DNA of 64,000 nt. It comes from Oryzias latipes (Eukaryota; Chordata; Actinopteri; Beloniformes; Adrianichthyidae). The notes below the pieces were generated by a model. The model ran no database searches, was not told the origin of the DNA, and saw nothing but the letters and a program-made list of their open reading frames with translations. The stretch is from positions 647,083-711,082 of the forward strand of contig NC_019866.2 in NCBI RefSeq assembly GCF_002234675.1, read 5' to 3'. Below are positions 33,521 to 45,439 of this stretch, piece by piece; the stretch's first letter is position 1; every line of letters begins with the position of its first letter. The translations under genes and the position numbers were made by a program.

Positions 33521-36500
33521 CACAGTTAATTCTAAACTGAGTCCTGTTTCCATAGCAACCAAACTGATTGCTGGAACTCTTCATCACCCCCCCCCTTCCC
33601 GTGAACGCCGTCCAAACCACAGAAGAAGAGCCGTCCTGTCAGCTGTTCGTTTGGAAAAACTTTCTTCAGGATGTTGATCAGAGTAAATCAGGTTTTGGCG
33701 CTGAAACGTTGCCGCGGTGACGCTCAAATAGTCGGTTAGGAAACGGCGCCTCAGCTGTTTGCAGACGCAGCTGGATGTATGCAGGTTACAGGAAGCCGCA
33801 GACGAACGCCGCCTGTCAGATTCTTATCGCTCGGCTTGCAGCCTCATCACTTCTGACTCGTCTGAAGTGGGACATTATTGAAGAATTAGGACCAGACCCC
33901 CATGCACACACACACACACACACACACACACTTTTATGACCTGCTCTGAGGTCACGACCCTCAGCTGCATGACCTCCATCTGCAGGCGTCTCTGCTCATG
34001 CAGAGGAACCGGATGCGTTCTTGCTTAGAAGCTCAGATCCATCAGAAACCTTCAAAGGCAGCCCCACCCCCATGCAGTGTCCCCCCCCCCCCCCCCCCCC
34101 CCGGGCCTCTTTCACAGACGTCAGAGCAGAACTTTACCAGAACCCGAGCCAGAACATTTCTTGAAAATGTACGAACACCTCAGTGTGTGAGGCCAATCGA
34201 TGGGACCGTTTGGCAGAAACGATGAAACTACAACTCCCATGATTCATTGGTTTGTTTGAAAGCATGGGGCTCCTGACCGGATCCCGGTGGGAATCCACTG
34301 GACTTTCTCTGGACCGGTTTTCTGGACGGGCTTTGGTGTTTAGGATCCGGCCTCCATCTGGGTTTGGTGGATCCTCTTGGTGGAGGGGGGCGGGGGTGAG
34401 GGAGGTGGGGAAGGACCCGCCCCCCCTCCTCGGTGTGGTTTCCTGTTTGTAGGTGGAGGATGTTGAGACGGTTGCAGCAGCGTTCTCACAGCTCTGCAGC
34501 CTTCTAACAGCGAGGTGCCTCAGCTCCGCCCCCTGATTGGTGCAGCAGCAACCCCCCCCCCCCCCCCCCCATCGCATTTCCAGCAGCAGATTGCAGATGA
34601 GCGGCTGTCAGCGGGCAGCTTGATCAGCCCACACACACAACACCAGAGCCTGGTGAGTCACACCTGAACCCTGTGCCCATCGCCAGCTTCTTTGGGGGCG
34701 GAGCCTGTTAGGGGACGACAGGAGGAGAGACCGTGACGAAGACGAAGACATCCTGAGACATGGTGGCCTCATGGTGAGGAGCGCATGTGAAGACCCTGCA
34801 GGCCGAGCATCCGTCCGTCCGTCCGTCCTGTCCCGGTTCCTCCCAGCCCTCAGGTGAGCCGTGATCCTCACAGGTGAGTTCGGACCCTCTCTGGTGCCGG
34901 GACCGTCCCTCAGAGGAGGTTCTAAGCCTCATTTCAGCCTTTCTCACGCAGACTTTTCCAGAAAGAGGTCGCCTGTTCTGCTCAAGAATTCAGCAGAAAG
35001 GTTTATTCTGAAGAACAAACAGAACCGAGTCCAGAACCATGGACAGAATGTGATCCGATCCACTTCCTGGAGGTCCGACACTTTCTGGCAGCAGCTTCTT
35101 TCAGTGGAAACTCACTCTGAAAATGAGAAACTATCTGAGAATCCAAACTTTATTTTGTTCCTTTGGATGTTTTTCATCCGTTTTGTTACATTTGGAAAAA
35201 CATTCAGGAAAAACGTTGGTTTCACATGAAACCGGGTCTGAAGATGAGTCTTCAGGCCCAAACGCAGGAAACATGGCCGCCGCCGCCGCAGGAGTCTTTT
35301 TGACCCGCTCAGAGACGCTGTAACGGGTCTTTGACATGAAGGAGGTTCTTCTGATCGAGCTGTTGAACCCGGTTCTACTGACCCATTTCAGGGTGAGAAT
35401 GAAGCTCCAAGTGTGGAGGGGGGTGGAGCGTCTCCTGCATCCTCTGATGGTTAGCAGGTAAAAATGGAGGACAGGAGTCAGAAGATCTGGGGTCGGCGTG
35501 CAGAACGGCGTGATCTTCTGCAGACGCCTACAGGAAGGAGGAGCAGCTGCTCCTGTTAGATCAGCCGCAGCATCTGCGTCTCCTTCCTGTGAAGATGCTC
35601 TGCAGAGAGAAGAAGCTTTGAAGGCGTGACCCGCACAAGCTTTTAGGTTCTCAACAAAGACGTGAAGCGCCGACCCGGCGCCGTGGCGCTGCGGCACAAA
35701 CGCCTGAGCTCTACTGTAACTCCAGAACTGACCCGGCCCACCGAAGCAGATGAGGTCCACATTCCCAGAAGGTTTGGACTCCAACAGCACGTCTTCCATC
35801 TTTGGTCTGAAATCTGAGCTGCAGGAGGCGGAGCAAACATCTGCGTCATCAGGACGGAACCATTTTCTCCGAGGTTCTTCTGCAACTGGAAAAGGATTTA
35901 GAAAATATTGAGCCGAGTCTGAATTCATAGCGTCGGGTTCTGCTCTGGTTTGTAGAACCATAAAGGAGAACCTAGTGAGACGGACGGGGAGCTTCACGGT
36001 TCTGGTTCTGGACTCCAGAAAGGTCCGATGGCTGTGATGTCGTGTAACGGTTGTTACTCTGCAGATGTTCACTAATGAGTGGTTCTGGTTCTGGAATTGC
36101 GAGGACCTCCCTGGAAACTTCTAGTCTTTGTCCTGAGGAGCAGAGCGACCTGGCGGTGAAGGCGGCGTGCTGATGGAGACGGCTGGATGTGGAGGCGGAG
36201 CAAAGACTCTCCACTTCCTGCAGATCTGCATCACAAACTCAGATGTAGATGGAACTGAAACAGGAACTTCCTGCTTAAGCCAAAGTCCCCAGAAGGTGTG
36301 AGACCCTGAGAGGCGGGACCTCGTGCTGACCATGTGAAGTGGGTCCACCAGGTCCCCGCTGTGACCCCCCCCCCCCACCACCACCACCACCACCGCTGGA
36401 TGCGGACATCAAGTCTCTCCAGAGTTTCTAAACCTTTCTCCTGTTTCTTTTCTAAGCCAGTTGAACCTGTTTAGTCGTGGTTTTATCCTGCTTGTGGCCT

Positions 36501-36560
36501 GACAGTAGCCCTCTTTAGCCCGGCTTTTGGACTTGGTTTCAGACTTACTTCACAGATTCA
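33521..36560. other. Intergenic, spns1 to lat
   Basis: Mostly unannotated, with C homopolymer runs near 34,080-34,102 and 34,552-34,570, a CA repeat near 33,905-33,931, and GCCGCCGCC near 35,277-35,289. A 313-codon open frame on the minus strand (35,131-36,072) is listed as a finding, not a gene. The lat promoter and any 5' UTR exon should lie in the right part: an acceptor CCTCAG precedes position 36,577. Confidence 0.4.
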
Positions 36561-36583
36561 CCTTTGACCTCCTCAGATGATCC

Positions 36584-39433
36584 ATGGAGGTCTCCTGGCT
36601 CGTCCTCCTGGTGTCGGCCGCCGTCTTTGCCGCCATCTTCCTGCTGTTGGTTACCTGTGTGGACTGTACAAACCAAGGCCCATTGGGTGAGAGGAAGCCC
36701 CGCCTCCCTGCTGCCACATGTGGTTAGACGCTGCTCTCTGCGGCTTTCAGAGTTTGGCGCCTTTGACGTCCGACTTAGATTTGTGGTTTGAGATTGGAAT
36801 GTTTTTCTGTTCTCCTGTCAGCTCACATCATCCAAAGAACCCCTTCAGAGGAGGACGTGCCGTAAGTACCCCACACCTCTGGGGCACCTGCGCCTCCCTG
36901 CCCCGCCTGACCCAATCCCCTTTCTGTGTTCTCCCAGGCCCAGCGGATTCATCGTCATCCATCCACGAACCGGTAAGTGTCGCTCCGCTTGAGTGGGCGC
37001 TGCCAGCAGAAGTCTGACCGTCATCTTTTTCTCTGAGCTCAGGATCCACGCTGCCGGCCGTGGACGTTAACCCCGCCCACCCCTCATCCATCGCCCTGTC
37101 GCCATAGTGAGTCTCTGACATCTTCAGCCGAGAGATCCTTCAGAACCGCAGAAACGCCTTTTTCCAGACTGACATTGTAGGTCTAGGTTTAGAGCGAGGG
37201 GGGAGGAGCTTCAGGCCTCCATGGCGGGTGGGCCTGCATCTTTTCCAGAGATCATAACTCTGAGTAGGGTTCTTCAGGTGACCAGAACTGGACCAGCAGG
37301 ACTGCAACCCCCACCCCCCATCTAGAACCAGGGACCGTCCTTTCAGATCTTCTCCCAGAATCCTTTTCTCCAGCCTTTCATTGAATATTTCTGATCATCT
37401 TTGGACCCGTCTGGTTCTGGAAGTCCTGAAGGTTTTCTCTGCTTTCAGCCCGAGCTCTGCTCATCCTGGATACCGGCGGCCCACCACCCCGACAGAAACC
37501 GGTGAGGTTCTTCATCTTTTGCAGTTCCTGCTCTGTAACGTGCACTAACACCCCCCCCCCCCCCCCCCCGTCCTGCAGAGAGCAACCCCAGCTACGAGAA
37601 CTCAGGTAAGGCCCGCGAGCGGGGAACGCTCGGACCGGGACGTTGACGGAATCTCAGTTCTGTGGTTTCCTGCAGGAATGCCTTCCGCACAGCGAGAGAG
37701 CGACGGCGAAGACACCGGATACATGTAGGCTCCGCCCCCTTGCTGGAGCAGCTGCCTTGCTCTGCAGAATCTGACTGTCTTCTTGTCCCGCAGAACCGTG
37801 CTGCCCGAAAACGACCCTGGGAAGAGTCGGGCCTCCACGCCCAGCTCAGGTGGGGCGACTGCAGAATCCTCCCAGATTTAAGGCCCCGCCAGGGGCGCAA
37901 CTACCCCCACCCCCCACATGCACACATTATCCCTGGTGCTATCCTATGCACGTTAACGTTGGGTCATCTAGACCCACTAGACAGAGCTCTGAACCTTTTT
38001 TCTTCAATGATTTGTGATCTTCACTGGTGTCCATGGATTACATGAAATCTTTCCACCTTTATCCACCTTTGTCATGGTAGGGAGAACACCTCAATGGAAG
38101 GGTGGGGGGGGTCATCTAGATAGGGTTATACAATGCCCCATCCACCCCTCCTCAAGCTAACTACACACAGCACAGCAGGGGCGTCCAATCAGCTGTGATG
38201 TGCTTCTGATCAGATCAGATCATGTATGTGTGCACAAACAGCTGTGAAATAACTAAATATAGACTGTAAATCATTTTCCCGACTTCAGGTCGGCGCCCCC
38301 TGTACCCTGGCGCCCCTATGCTGCATACCCCCTTATTGCCCCCCTGGACCCCGCCTTCTGTTCTTAACATAATTTTCAAAGTTTGACTTCTTTATTTCAC
38401 GTGTTTGCTGTGACAACATGAAGAAGACCCCGACTGCTCCTCCTCTTCTTCTACAGATGATCTACACGAGTACGTAAACGTCGGTAAGTTATCCGCCTTT
38501 CATCATCTTTACTGTCTCTGTGAATGCTGACGCTTGATTGGTCTATGTTCATGGCTCCGCCTCCTCTAACCAGCCCAAAGATGCTGGGGTGGGGGGGGGT
38601 AAGAGGAGGCGGGGCTTATAGCGTGGATGGAGCAACTTAGACTGACGTTTCCTGTGTTTCCTCAGAGTCCCAGGGGTCCAGCAACTACCTGAACGTTCCC
38701 AGCCCGAGCAACGCAAGTGAGTGCAATGCTTGGGTTCAAGTCAGTGAACGAGGGGCGGGGTCTCAGCTTTTTGGGATATTTTTATCCTTCATATTTTTAA
38801 AAGTTTGGTTTAAAGGGTCAGATGTGAGAATTGCTTCATGGAATGTAATCTTAAACCAGAACTTGATTATTGATTGATTGATTGATTGATTGATTGTGTT
38901 GGACAGGTGCTACTGTTACAGTAGTGCGGTCTTCAGGGAACACTGCCGTAGAGGGATATGAATCTGACACACGAGGGGGATGTTTGTATAAACCCCTTCT
39001 GGATTGAAGGCTAAACTTTATTTATATTTATAATGTTAGCATAAATTTCTTGTTGGACCGGACGTAAAACAGAAGAGAGACGGATGTTAGAAATGGGGTG
39101 TGAGGGTATAAAGGGGGGGTTAAGGAAGTAGGAAGCTGAATCAGAAGTGGGCGGTGCAGAATCACAAAGTAATTTTAAAATTATGAATAAAAGTCACACA
39201 GAATCAGGTTACCATGGTTACACTTAAGAAGTTTTCACAAGTGAATCCCCCCCCCCCCCCCCCCCCCCCCAGGATCAACCCCTGAACCGTCGTGTCCGAG
39301 CGTCAGCGATGACGATGACGACAACAACTATGTGAACCAGCTGCCGGTAGGCTCCGCCCTCCGCCATAGTCAGGCTGGTCATTGGGGCTGCAGCTCTCAT
39401 CTCTGTTACTCCTTTCAGATCAACGACGGCTAA
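36584..39433 (+). CDS. lat: Linker for activation of T cells
   Basis: Twelve coding exons: 36584-36686, 36822-36861, 36938-36972, 37043-37106, 37449-37501, 37579-37605, 37676-37724, 37794-37849, 38457-38483, 38666-38716, 39273-39346 and 39419-39433. They total 594 nt, 197 residues (human 233-262). The N-terminus MEVSWLVLLVSAAVFAAIFL is a single transmembrane anchor, followed by CVDC, matching the human palmitoylated CVHC. The cytoplasmic tail is disordered and acidic with tyrosine docking motifs in order: SYENS, TGYITVLPEND (aligned to the human PLC-gamma1 site PGYLVVLPDS), EYVNV, NYLNV and NYVNQ; YxN motifs recruit Grb2/Gads. ZAP-70 phosphorylates LAT after T-cell receptor engagement. The ATG is the first in the exon after a likely 5' UTR acceptor. 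The 3' UTR contains a MITE; AATAAA follows near 39,822. Little other sequence is conserved, as usual for LAT, so the call rests on architecture, motifs and synteny. Confidence 0.92.
37931..38125 (+). mobile_element. CCCTTGTGCTATCC-type MITE in lat intron 8
   Basis: Begins CCCTGGTGCTATCCTATGCA and ends in GATAGGG, flanked by TTAT at 37,927-37,930 and 38,126-38,129. The interior shares TTCACTGGTGTCCATGGATT and CATGAAATCTTTCCACC with the copies at 39.6, 47.3, 49.3 and 52.3 kb. It has no coding capacity. The 4-bp TTAN duplications suggest a piggyBac-like relative, but this is tentative. Confidence 0.75.
38865..38896. repeat. ATTG tetranucleotide microsatellite
   Basis: About seven ATTG units in lat intron 10. 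No other structure is evident. Confidence 0.9.
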
Positions 39434-39561
39434 CCTGGTGCTGGGACCCCCCCCCCCCGGACCCCCCTGAGTCATGGTTTTTGTAGAGACCCAACTGACC
39501 ACAGACCCCCCCCCCCCCAACTGAGATCATTTAGACGGCAGGGGGGGTATTTTCTTTGTAA

Positions 39562-39799
39562 CCCCTGTTCTATCCTAGGCACTTTAACGTTGGGAGTGGG
39601 GTCATCTAGACCCACTAGACAGTGGGTCATCTAGACCCACTAGACAGTGCTCTGAACCTTTTTTCTTCAATGATTTGTGATCTTCACTGGTGTCCATGGA
39701 TTACATGAAATCTTTCCACCTTTATCCACCTTTGTCATGGTACGAAAAACACGTCAATGGAAGGGGGGGTCATCTGGACCCCATAGGATAGCACAAGGG
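39562..39799 (+). mobile_element. CCCTTGTGCTATCC-type MITE in lat 3' UTR
   Basis: Starts CCCCTGTTCTATCCTAGGCA and ends GGATAGCACAAGGG, imperfect inverted ends. Flanks are GTAA and ATAA. A 29-bp internal stretch with ATCTAGACCCACTAGACAGT is duplicated in tandem. It lies between the lat stop codon and the first AATAAA, so it is probably transcribed as part of the lat 3' UTR. Confidence 0.78.
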
Positions 39800-40559
39800 A
39801 TAATATAAAACTTACAAAATAAACCAGAATTTTCAAAATAAAAGACTGAAAAGCCCTTGAAGTCTACTAATAAATAAAGATTTCAGAAGATCATTTAAAT
39901 TATTCAGGAACTTCCACCAAAAGATTCATGTTCCTAAAAATATTTTTTGGTTTTCTTGTGTTTCTGGTTTGCACCGCTGCCATCACTATCCCATAATAAC
40001 CTTCCCTCACTGTTGATATAGAACAGAGGCAGTTTTTACGTAGCGAGTCCACAGGCATCCCCTGCCTGCAGACCTTAGAGGGTCTTCCAGTCCTCCATGT
40101 CAGGCACGGGTTTTGGTTTCTGGACCTGAACCTCCTGCAGAGTCTGAGCTGCAGGATCCTCCCAGCCGGAGCCTCTGAGCGTAAAGATGAATCCTGGGGA
40201 AGATCCTTCTAATCTGCAGTCCCCCAGTCCTGGATCTCCTCTGGGGGGTCAGGAATGTTGGAACGCTGAGGGAACTACTGGCTCATTTCAATGTTTAAGC
40301 TTAACTTTACTGACGGATCCTGAGAATGTCTGTGTGTGGTTACCATGGTTACTGCTGTCATCTAGAACTTTTTCCAATAAACTGAACTAAACCTGAGAAC
40401 TCGCAGTTATTTTATAAAATAATAATTATTCTGGTGTGAAATCTGGAAATCTGTTTCATCTATTTTGGGGGCTGTGTGTGTGTGGGGGGGGGGGCGTAAA
40501 CACGAGAATCAGATTTAATAGAAAAACATTTTCTGGTTGAGCACAAATAATTTTAATTT

Positions 40560-40965
40560 CAATCGGATCTTTCCTTTGATCTTGATAGACGCTACTGATG
40601 TTGAGAGAAGCCACTTCCGGTTTGCTCCAGCATGATCGATCCGTCTGCGACGTTTGCTGCCCCCTGCTGTTCACGGAGACACATTACAGGACCTCTATCA
40701 GCGGCTCGCGCTGCTTTAATCCTTCTGTTTGAAGTTCAAACAAATACAATATTAGACCACGAAGCCTCGACGTCGGACAGGTGCGTGTCAGGTCAGCGTG
40801 CTTCACTTCCGGTGAGCATGACGAAACAAAACGATTAAAAAAACGGTGTAAGGCGGGTTTTCTTCCCCCTGTTCTAATTGGATTCAGGTGTGCGGCGCCC
40901 GAGCGTGCTCTCATTAAGCTGCGTTGCACGCGGCGGCCCTCTGTTCCTGCGCGTGCTGCCTCCGG
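40560..40965 (+). promoter_or_regulatory. CpG-rich segment with a splice donor, possible noncoding first exon
   Basis: CpG-rich sequence ends in CGTGCTGCCTCCG followed by GTAAGT at 40,966. It is unrelated to any recognised gene. Possible partner acceptors are TTTCTGCAG before 45,693 and AACCTGCAG before 46,100, with an ATTAAA near 46,370. If real, it would be a transcript whose intron carries the 63-bp minisatellite. Inference only. Confidence 0.3.
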
Positions 40966-41734
40966 TAAGTTCCAGATTTCTCATCATTTTGACGTTATGA
41001 ATGTTTTTTGGTGGGTCCGGGTCAAACCGGGTCAAAGTTTTTAAACTCTAAGTTCTCATTGTAAACTTGAACACAGCACTCAAAATCTGTTCCAATATTT
41101 GTATATCTAAAAATATTTGCGTAGTAAAGCTGGGCTCTAAACTTGATAAACTGACCATCATACAGGGGGCGGGAACACATTTAGTTTATTGTAGAATTAA
41201 CCAGAATATATGGCGTTTAAATTAGATGCTAAATGTTTTTTGGTCGATTGTATCGAAAATCCTGTCGGAAACATGACGTCATTTGAGCCGCTGACAGAAG
41301 ACTTGACATGTTTCAGAAACGGTTCATGAATTGAATCCTAGCCCATAATATGGGGCTAAAGCAGACTCAGGCTGACCGCTTTTAGCAGATTTATAGTAAT
41401 GAGTGCCGTCGTTCAAAGTAAAAACCTAATAAATATGAACAAAAGACTATTTCTGAATCACTGTTCAGGTGATGAAAACTTAAAAACAATTTAATTAAAA
41501 AATAATAAAAATGAATTTTGTTTTTTAAGAGGTCATAGTTTTCTGTTTCACTCTAATCACTCTAAAGTCTGAAAATGAAACATGTTTTTGATAGTTTAGG
41601 AACAAGTTTAACTTCAGTGATGACATCTGTTTTTAAGTATTTAAACAGACTGATAAAAAGGTTTCATAGATGATTTGTTTTTAAAGTTGAAGTCCCATGA
41701 TCCGTCACACACCTGTTTGAAAGGTGTTCCCTGC

Positions 41735-41920
41735 CTTTGACCCCTCCCCCCTGGGGAAGCAGTGAGCCGCGCTGTGGAACCATTTGGTGGTTTAACCCCC
41801 CCATCCTACCCCTTAATGCTGACTCAACAGAGAGGCGTTGGGTCTTTGGTATAACTCGGCCAGGATTTGAACTCACTACCTTTAGTCACAGGGCGGACAC
41901 TCTACCACAAGCCCTCTGAA
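41735..41920 (-). mobile_element. tRNA-derived SINE, longer copy of the 33.4-kb family
   Basis: Reverse complement begins with a tRNA-like head (GCTTGTGGTAGAGTGTCCGC, then GTGAGTTCAAATCC), followed by a body with ATACCAAAGACCCAACGCC and GAGTCAGCATTAAGGGG. The shared head with 33,421-33,520 shows a family. No coding capacity. Confidence 0.75.
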
Positions 41921-42009
41921 AAACGTGGATCAGAACCATTAACAAAAAAAAACAAACGGGCGTCGTTTTAAAGTCACAAATTTGAAACTATAGACTAGAT
42001 TTTACGTGT

Positions 42010-45000
42010 CGTGCTGTGACTTTGCATTTGCTCTTCTGGCCGCCGAGCCCCGACTTTTTGTTTCTCGGCCGCCGTGCCGTGACTTTGCATTTCCTTTTTA
42101 GGTCGCCGAGCCCCGACTTTTTGTTTCTCGGCCGCCGTGCCGTGACTTTGCATTTCCTTTTTAGGACGCCGAGCCCCGACTTTTTGTTTCTCGGCCGCCG
42201 TGCCGTGACTTTGCATTTCCTTTTTAGGCCGCCGAGCCCCGACTTTTTATTTCTCGGCCGCCGTGCCGTGACTTTGCATTTCCTTTTTAGGCCGCCGAGC
42301 CCCGACTTCATGTTTTCTCGGCTGCTGTGCCGTGACTTTGCATTTCCTTTTTAGGCCGCCGAGCCCCGACTTTTTGTTTCTCGGCCGCCGTGCCGTGACT
42401 TTGCATTTCCTTTTTAGGCCGCTGAGCCCCGACTTTTTGTTTCTCGGCCGCCGTGCCGTGACTTTGCATTTCCTTTTTAGGCTGCCGAGCCCCGACTTTT
42501 TGTTTCTCGGCCGCCGTGCCGTGACTTTGCATTTCCTTTTTAGGTCGCCGAGCCCCGACTTTTTGTTTCTCGGCCGCCGTGCCGTGACTTTGCATTTCCT
42601 TTTTAGGCCGCCGAGCCCCGACTTTTTATTTCTCGGCCGCCGTGACTTTGCATTTCCTTTATAGGCCGCCGAGCCCCAACTTTTTATTTCTCGGCCGCCC
42701 TGCCGTGACTTTGCATTTCCTATTTAGGCCGCCGAGCCCCGACTTTTCATTTCTCGGCCGCCGTGCCGTGACTTTGCATTTCCTTTTTAGGCCGCCGAGC
42801 CCCGACTTTTTGTTTCTCGGCCGCCGTGCCGTGACTTTGCATTTCCTTTTTAGGCCGCCGAGCCCCGACTTTTCGTTTCTCGGCCGCCGTGCCGTGACTT
42901 TGCATTTGCTCTTCTGGCCGCCGAGCCCCGACTTTTTATTTCTCGGCCGCCGTGCCGTGACTTTGCATTTCCTTTTTAGGCTGCCGAGCCCCGACTTTTT
43001 GTTTCTCGGCCGCCGTGCCGTGACTTTGCATTTCCTTTTTAGGCCGCCGAGCCCCGACTTTTTATTTCTCGGCCGCCGTGCCGTGACTTTTTATTTCTCG
43101 GCCGCTGTGCCGTGACTTTGCATTTACTTTATAGGCCGCCGAGCCCCGACTTTTTATTTCTCGGCCGCCGTGCCGTGACTTTTTGTTTCTCGGCCGCCGT
43201 GCCGTGACTTTGCATTTCCTTTTTAGGCCGCCGAGCCCCGACTTTTTATTTCTCGGCCGCCGTGCCGTGACTTTGCATTTACTTTATAGGCCGCCGAGCC
43301 CCAACTTTTTATTTCTCGGCCGCCGTGCCGTGACTTTGCATTTACTTTATAGGCCGCCGAGCCCCAACTTTTTATTTCTCGGCCGCCGTGCCGTGACTTT
43401 GCATTTACTTTATAGGCCGCCGAGCCCCGACTTTTTATTTCTCGGCCGCCGTGCCGTGACTTTGCATTTCCTTTTTAGGCCGCCGAGCCCCGACTTTTTG
43501 TTTCTCGGCCGCCGTGCCGTGACTTTGCATTTCCTTTTTAGGCCGCCGAGCCCCGACTTTTCGTTTCTCGGCCGCCGTGCCGTGACTTTGCATTTCCTTT
43601 TTAGGCTGCCGAGCCCCGACTTTTTGTTTCTCGGCCGCCGTGCCGTGACTTTGCATTTCCTTTTTAGGCCGCCGAGCCCCGACTTTTTATTTCTCGGCCG
43701 CCGTGCCGTGACTTTGCATTTCCTTTTTAGGCCGCCGAGCCCCGACTTTTTGTTTCTCGGCCGCCGTGCCGTGACTTTGCATTTCCTTTTTAGGCCGCCG
43801 AGCCCCGACTTTTCGTTTCTCGGCCGCCGTGCCGTGACTTTGCATTTGCTCTTCTGGCCGCCGAGCCCCGACTTTTTATTTCTCGGCCGCCGTGCCGTGA
43901 CTTTGCATTTCCTTTTTAGGCTGCCGAGCCCCGACTTTTTGTTTCTCGGCCGCCGTGCCGTGACTTTGCATTTCCTTTTTAGGCCGCCGAGCCCCGACTT
44001 TTTATTTCTCGGCCGCCGTGCCGTGACTTTGCCATTCCTTTTTAGGCCGCCGAGCCCCGACTTTTTGTTTCTCGGCCGCCGTGCCGTGACTTTGCATTTA
44101 CTTTATAGGCCGCCGAGCCCCGACTTTTTATTTCTCGGCCGCCGTGCCGTGACTTTGCATTTCCTTTTTAGGCTGCCGAGCCCCGACTTTTTGTTTCTCG
44201 GCCGCCGTGCCGTGACTTTGCATTTCCTTTTTAGGCCGCCGAGCCCCGACTTTATTTCTCGGCCGCCGTGCCGTGACTTTGCATTTCCTTTTTAGGCCGC
44301 CGAGCCCCGACTTTTCATTTCTCGGCCGCCGTGCCGTGACTTTGCATTTCCTTTTTAGGCTGCCGAGCCCCGACTTTTTGTTTCTCGGCCGCCGTGCCGT
44401 GACTTTGCATTTCCTTTTTAGGCCGCCGAGCCCCGACTTTTTATTTCTCGGCCGCCGTGCCGTGACTTTGCATTTCCTTTTTAGGCCGCCGAGCCCCGAC
44501 TTTTTGTTTCTCGGCCGCCGTGCCGTGACTTTGCATTTACTTTATAGGCCGCCGAGCCCCGACTTTTTATTTCTCGGCCGCCGTGCCGTGACTTTGCATT
44601 TCCTTTTTAGGCTGCCGAGCCCCGACTTTTTGTTTCTCGGCCGCCGTGCCGTGACTTTGCATTTCCTTTTTAGGCCGCCGAGCCCCGACTTTCCGTTTCT
44701 CGGCCGCCGTGCCGTGACTTTGCATTTCCTTTTTAGGCCGCCGAGCCCCGACTTTATTTCTCGGCCGCCGTGCCGTGACTTTGCATTTCCTTTTTAGGCC
44801 GCCGAGCCCCAACTTTTTATTTCTCGGCCGCTGTGCCGTGACTTTGCTTTTCCTTTTTAGGCCGCCGAGCCCCGACTTTTCGTTTCTCGGCCGCCGTGCC
44901 GTGACTTTGCATTTCCTTTTTAGGCCGCCGAGCCCCGACTTTTTGTTTCTCGGCCGCCGTGCCGTGACTTTGCATTTCCTTTTTAGGCCGCCGAGCCCCG

Positions 45001-45439
45001 ACTTTATTTCTCGGCCGCCGTGCCGTGACTTTGCATTTCCTTTTTAGGCCGCCGAGCCCCGACTTTTCATTTCTCGGCCGCCGTGCCGTGACTTTGCATT
45101 TCCTTTTTAGGCTGCCGAGCCCCGACTTTTTGTTTCTCGGCCGCCGTGCCGTGACTTTGCATTTCCTTTTTAGGCCGCCGAGCCCCGACTTTCCGTTTCT
45201 CGGCCGCCGTGCCGTGACTTTGCATTTCCTTTTTAGGCCGCCGAGCCCCGACTTTATTTCTCGGCCGCCGTGCCGTGACCTTGCATTTCCTTTTTAGGCC
45301 GCCGAGCCCCAACTTTTTATTTCTCGGCCGCTGTGCCGTGACTTTGCTTTTCCTTTTTAGGCCGCCGAGCCCCGACTTTTCGTTTCTCGGCCGCCGTGCC
45401 GTGACTTTGCATTTCCTTTTTAGGCCGCCGAGCCCCGAC
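42010..45439 (+). repeat. 63-bp dimeric minisatellite, about 54 units
   Basis: Each 63-bp unit has two related halves, one starting GGCCGCCGAGCCCCGACTTT and one starting GGCCGCCGTGCCGTGACTTT, so the array is a dimer of an older ~31-bp unit. Near 43,081-43,200 hybrid half-units occur. An ordered set of variant units (TTCCGTTTCT, ACTTTATTTC, GCTTTTCC) at 44,691 onward recurs at 45,191 onward, a 500-bp higher-order step. Since 63 is divisible by three and stops are lacking in some frames, both strands are open for hundreds of codons; there is no sign of a real gene. Confidence 0.95.
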
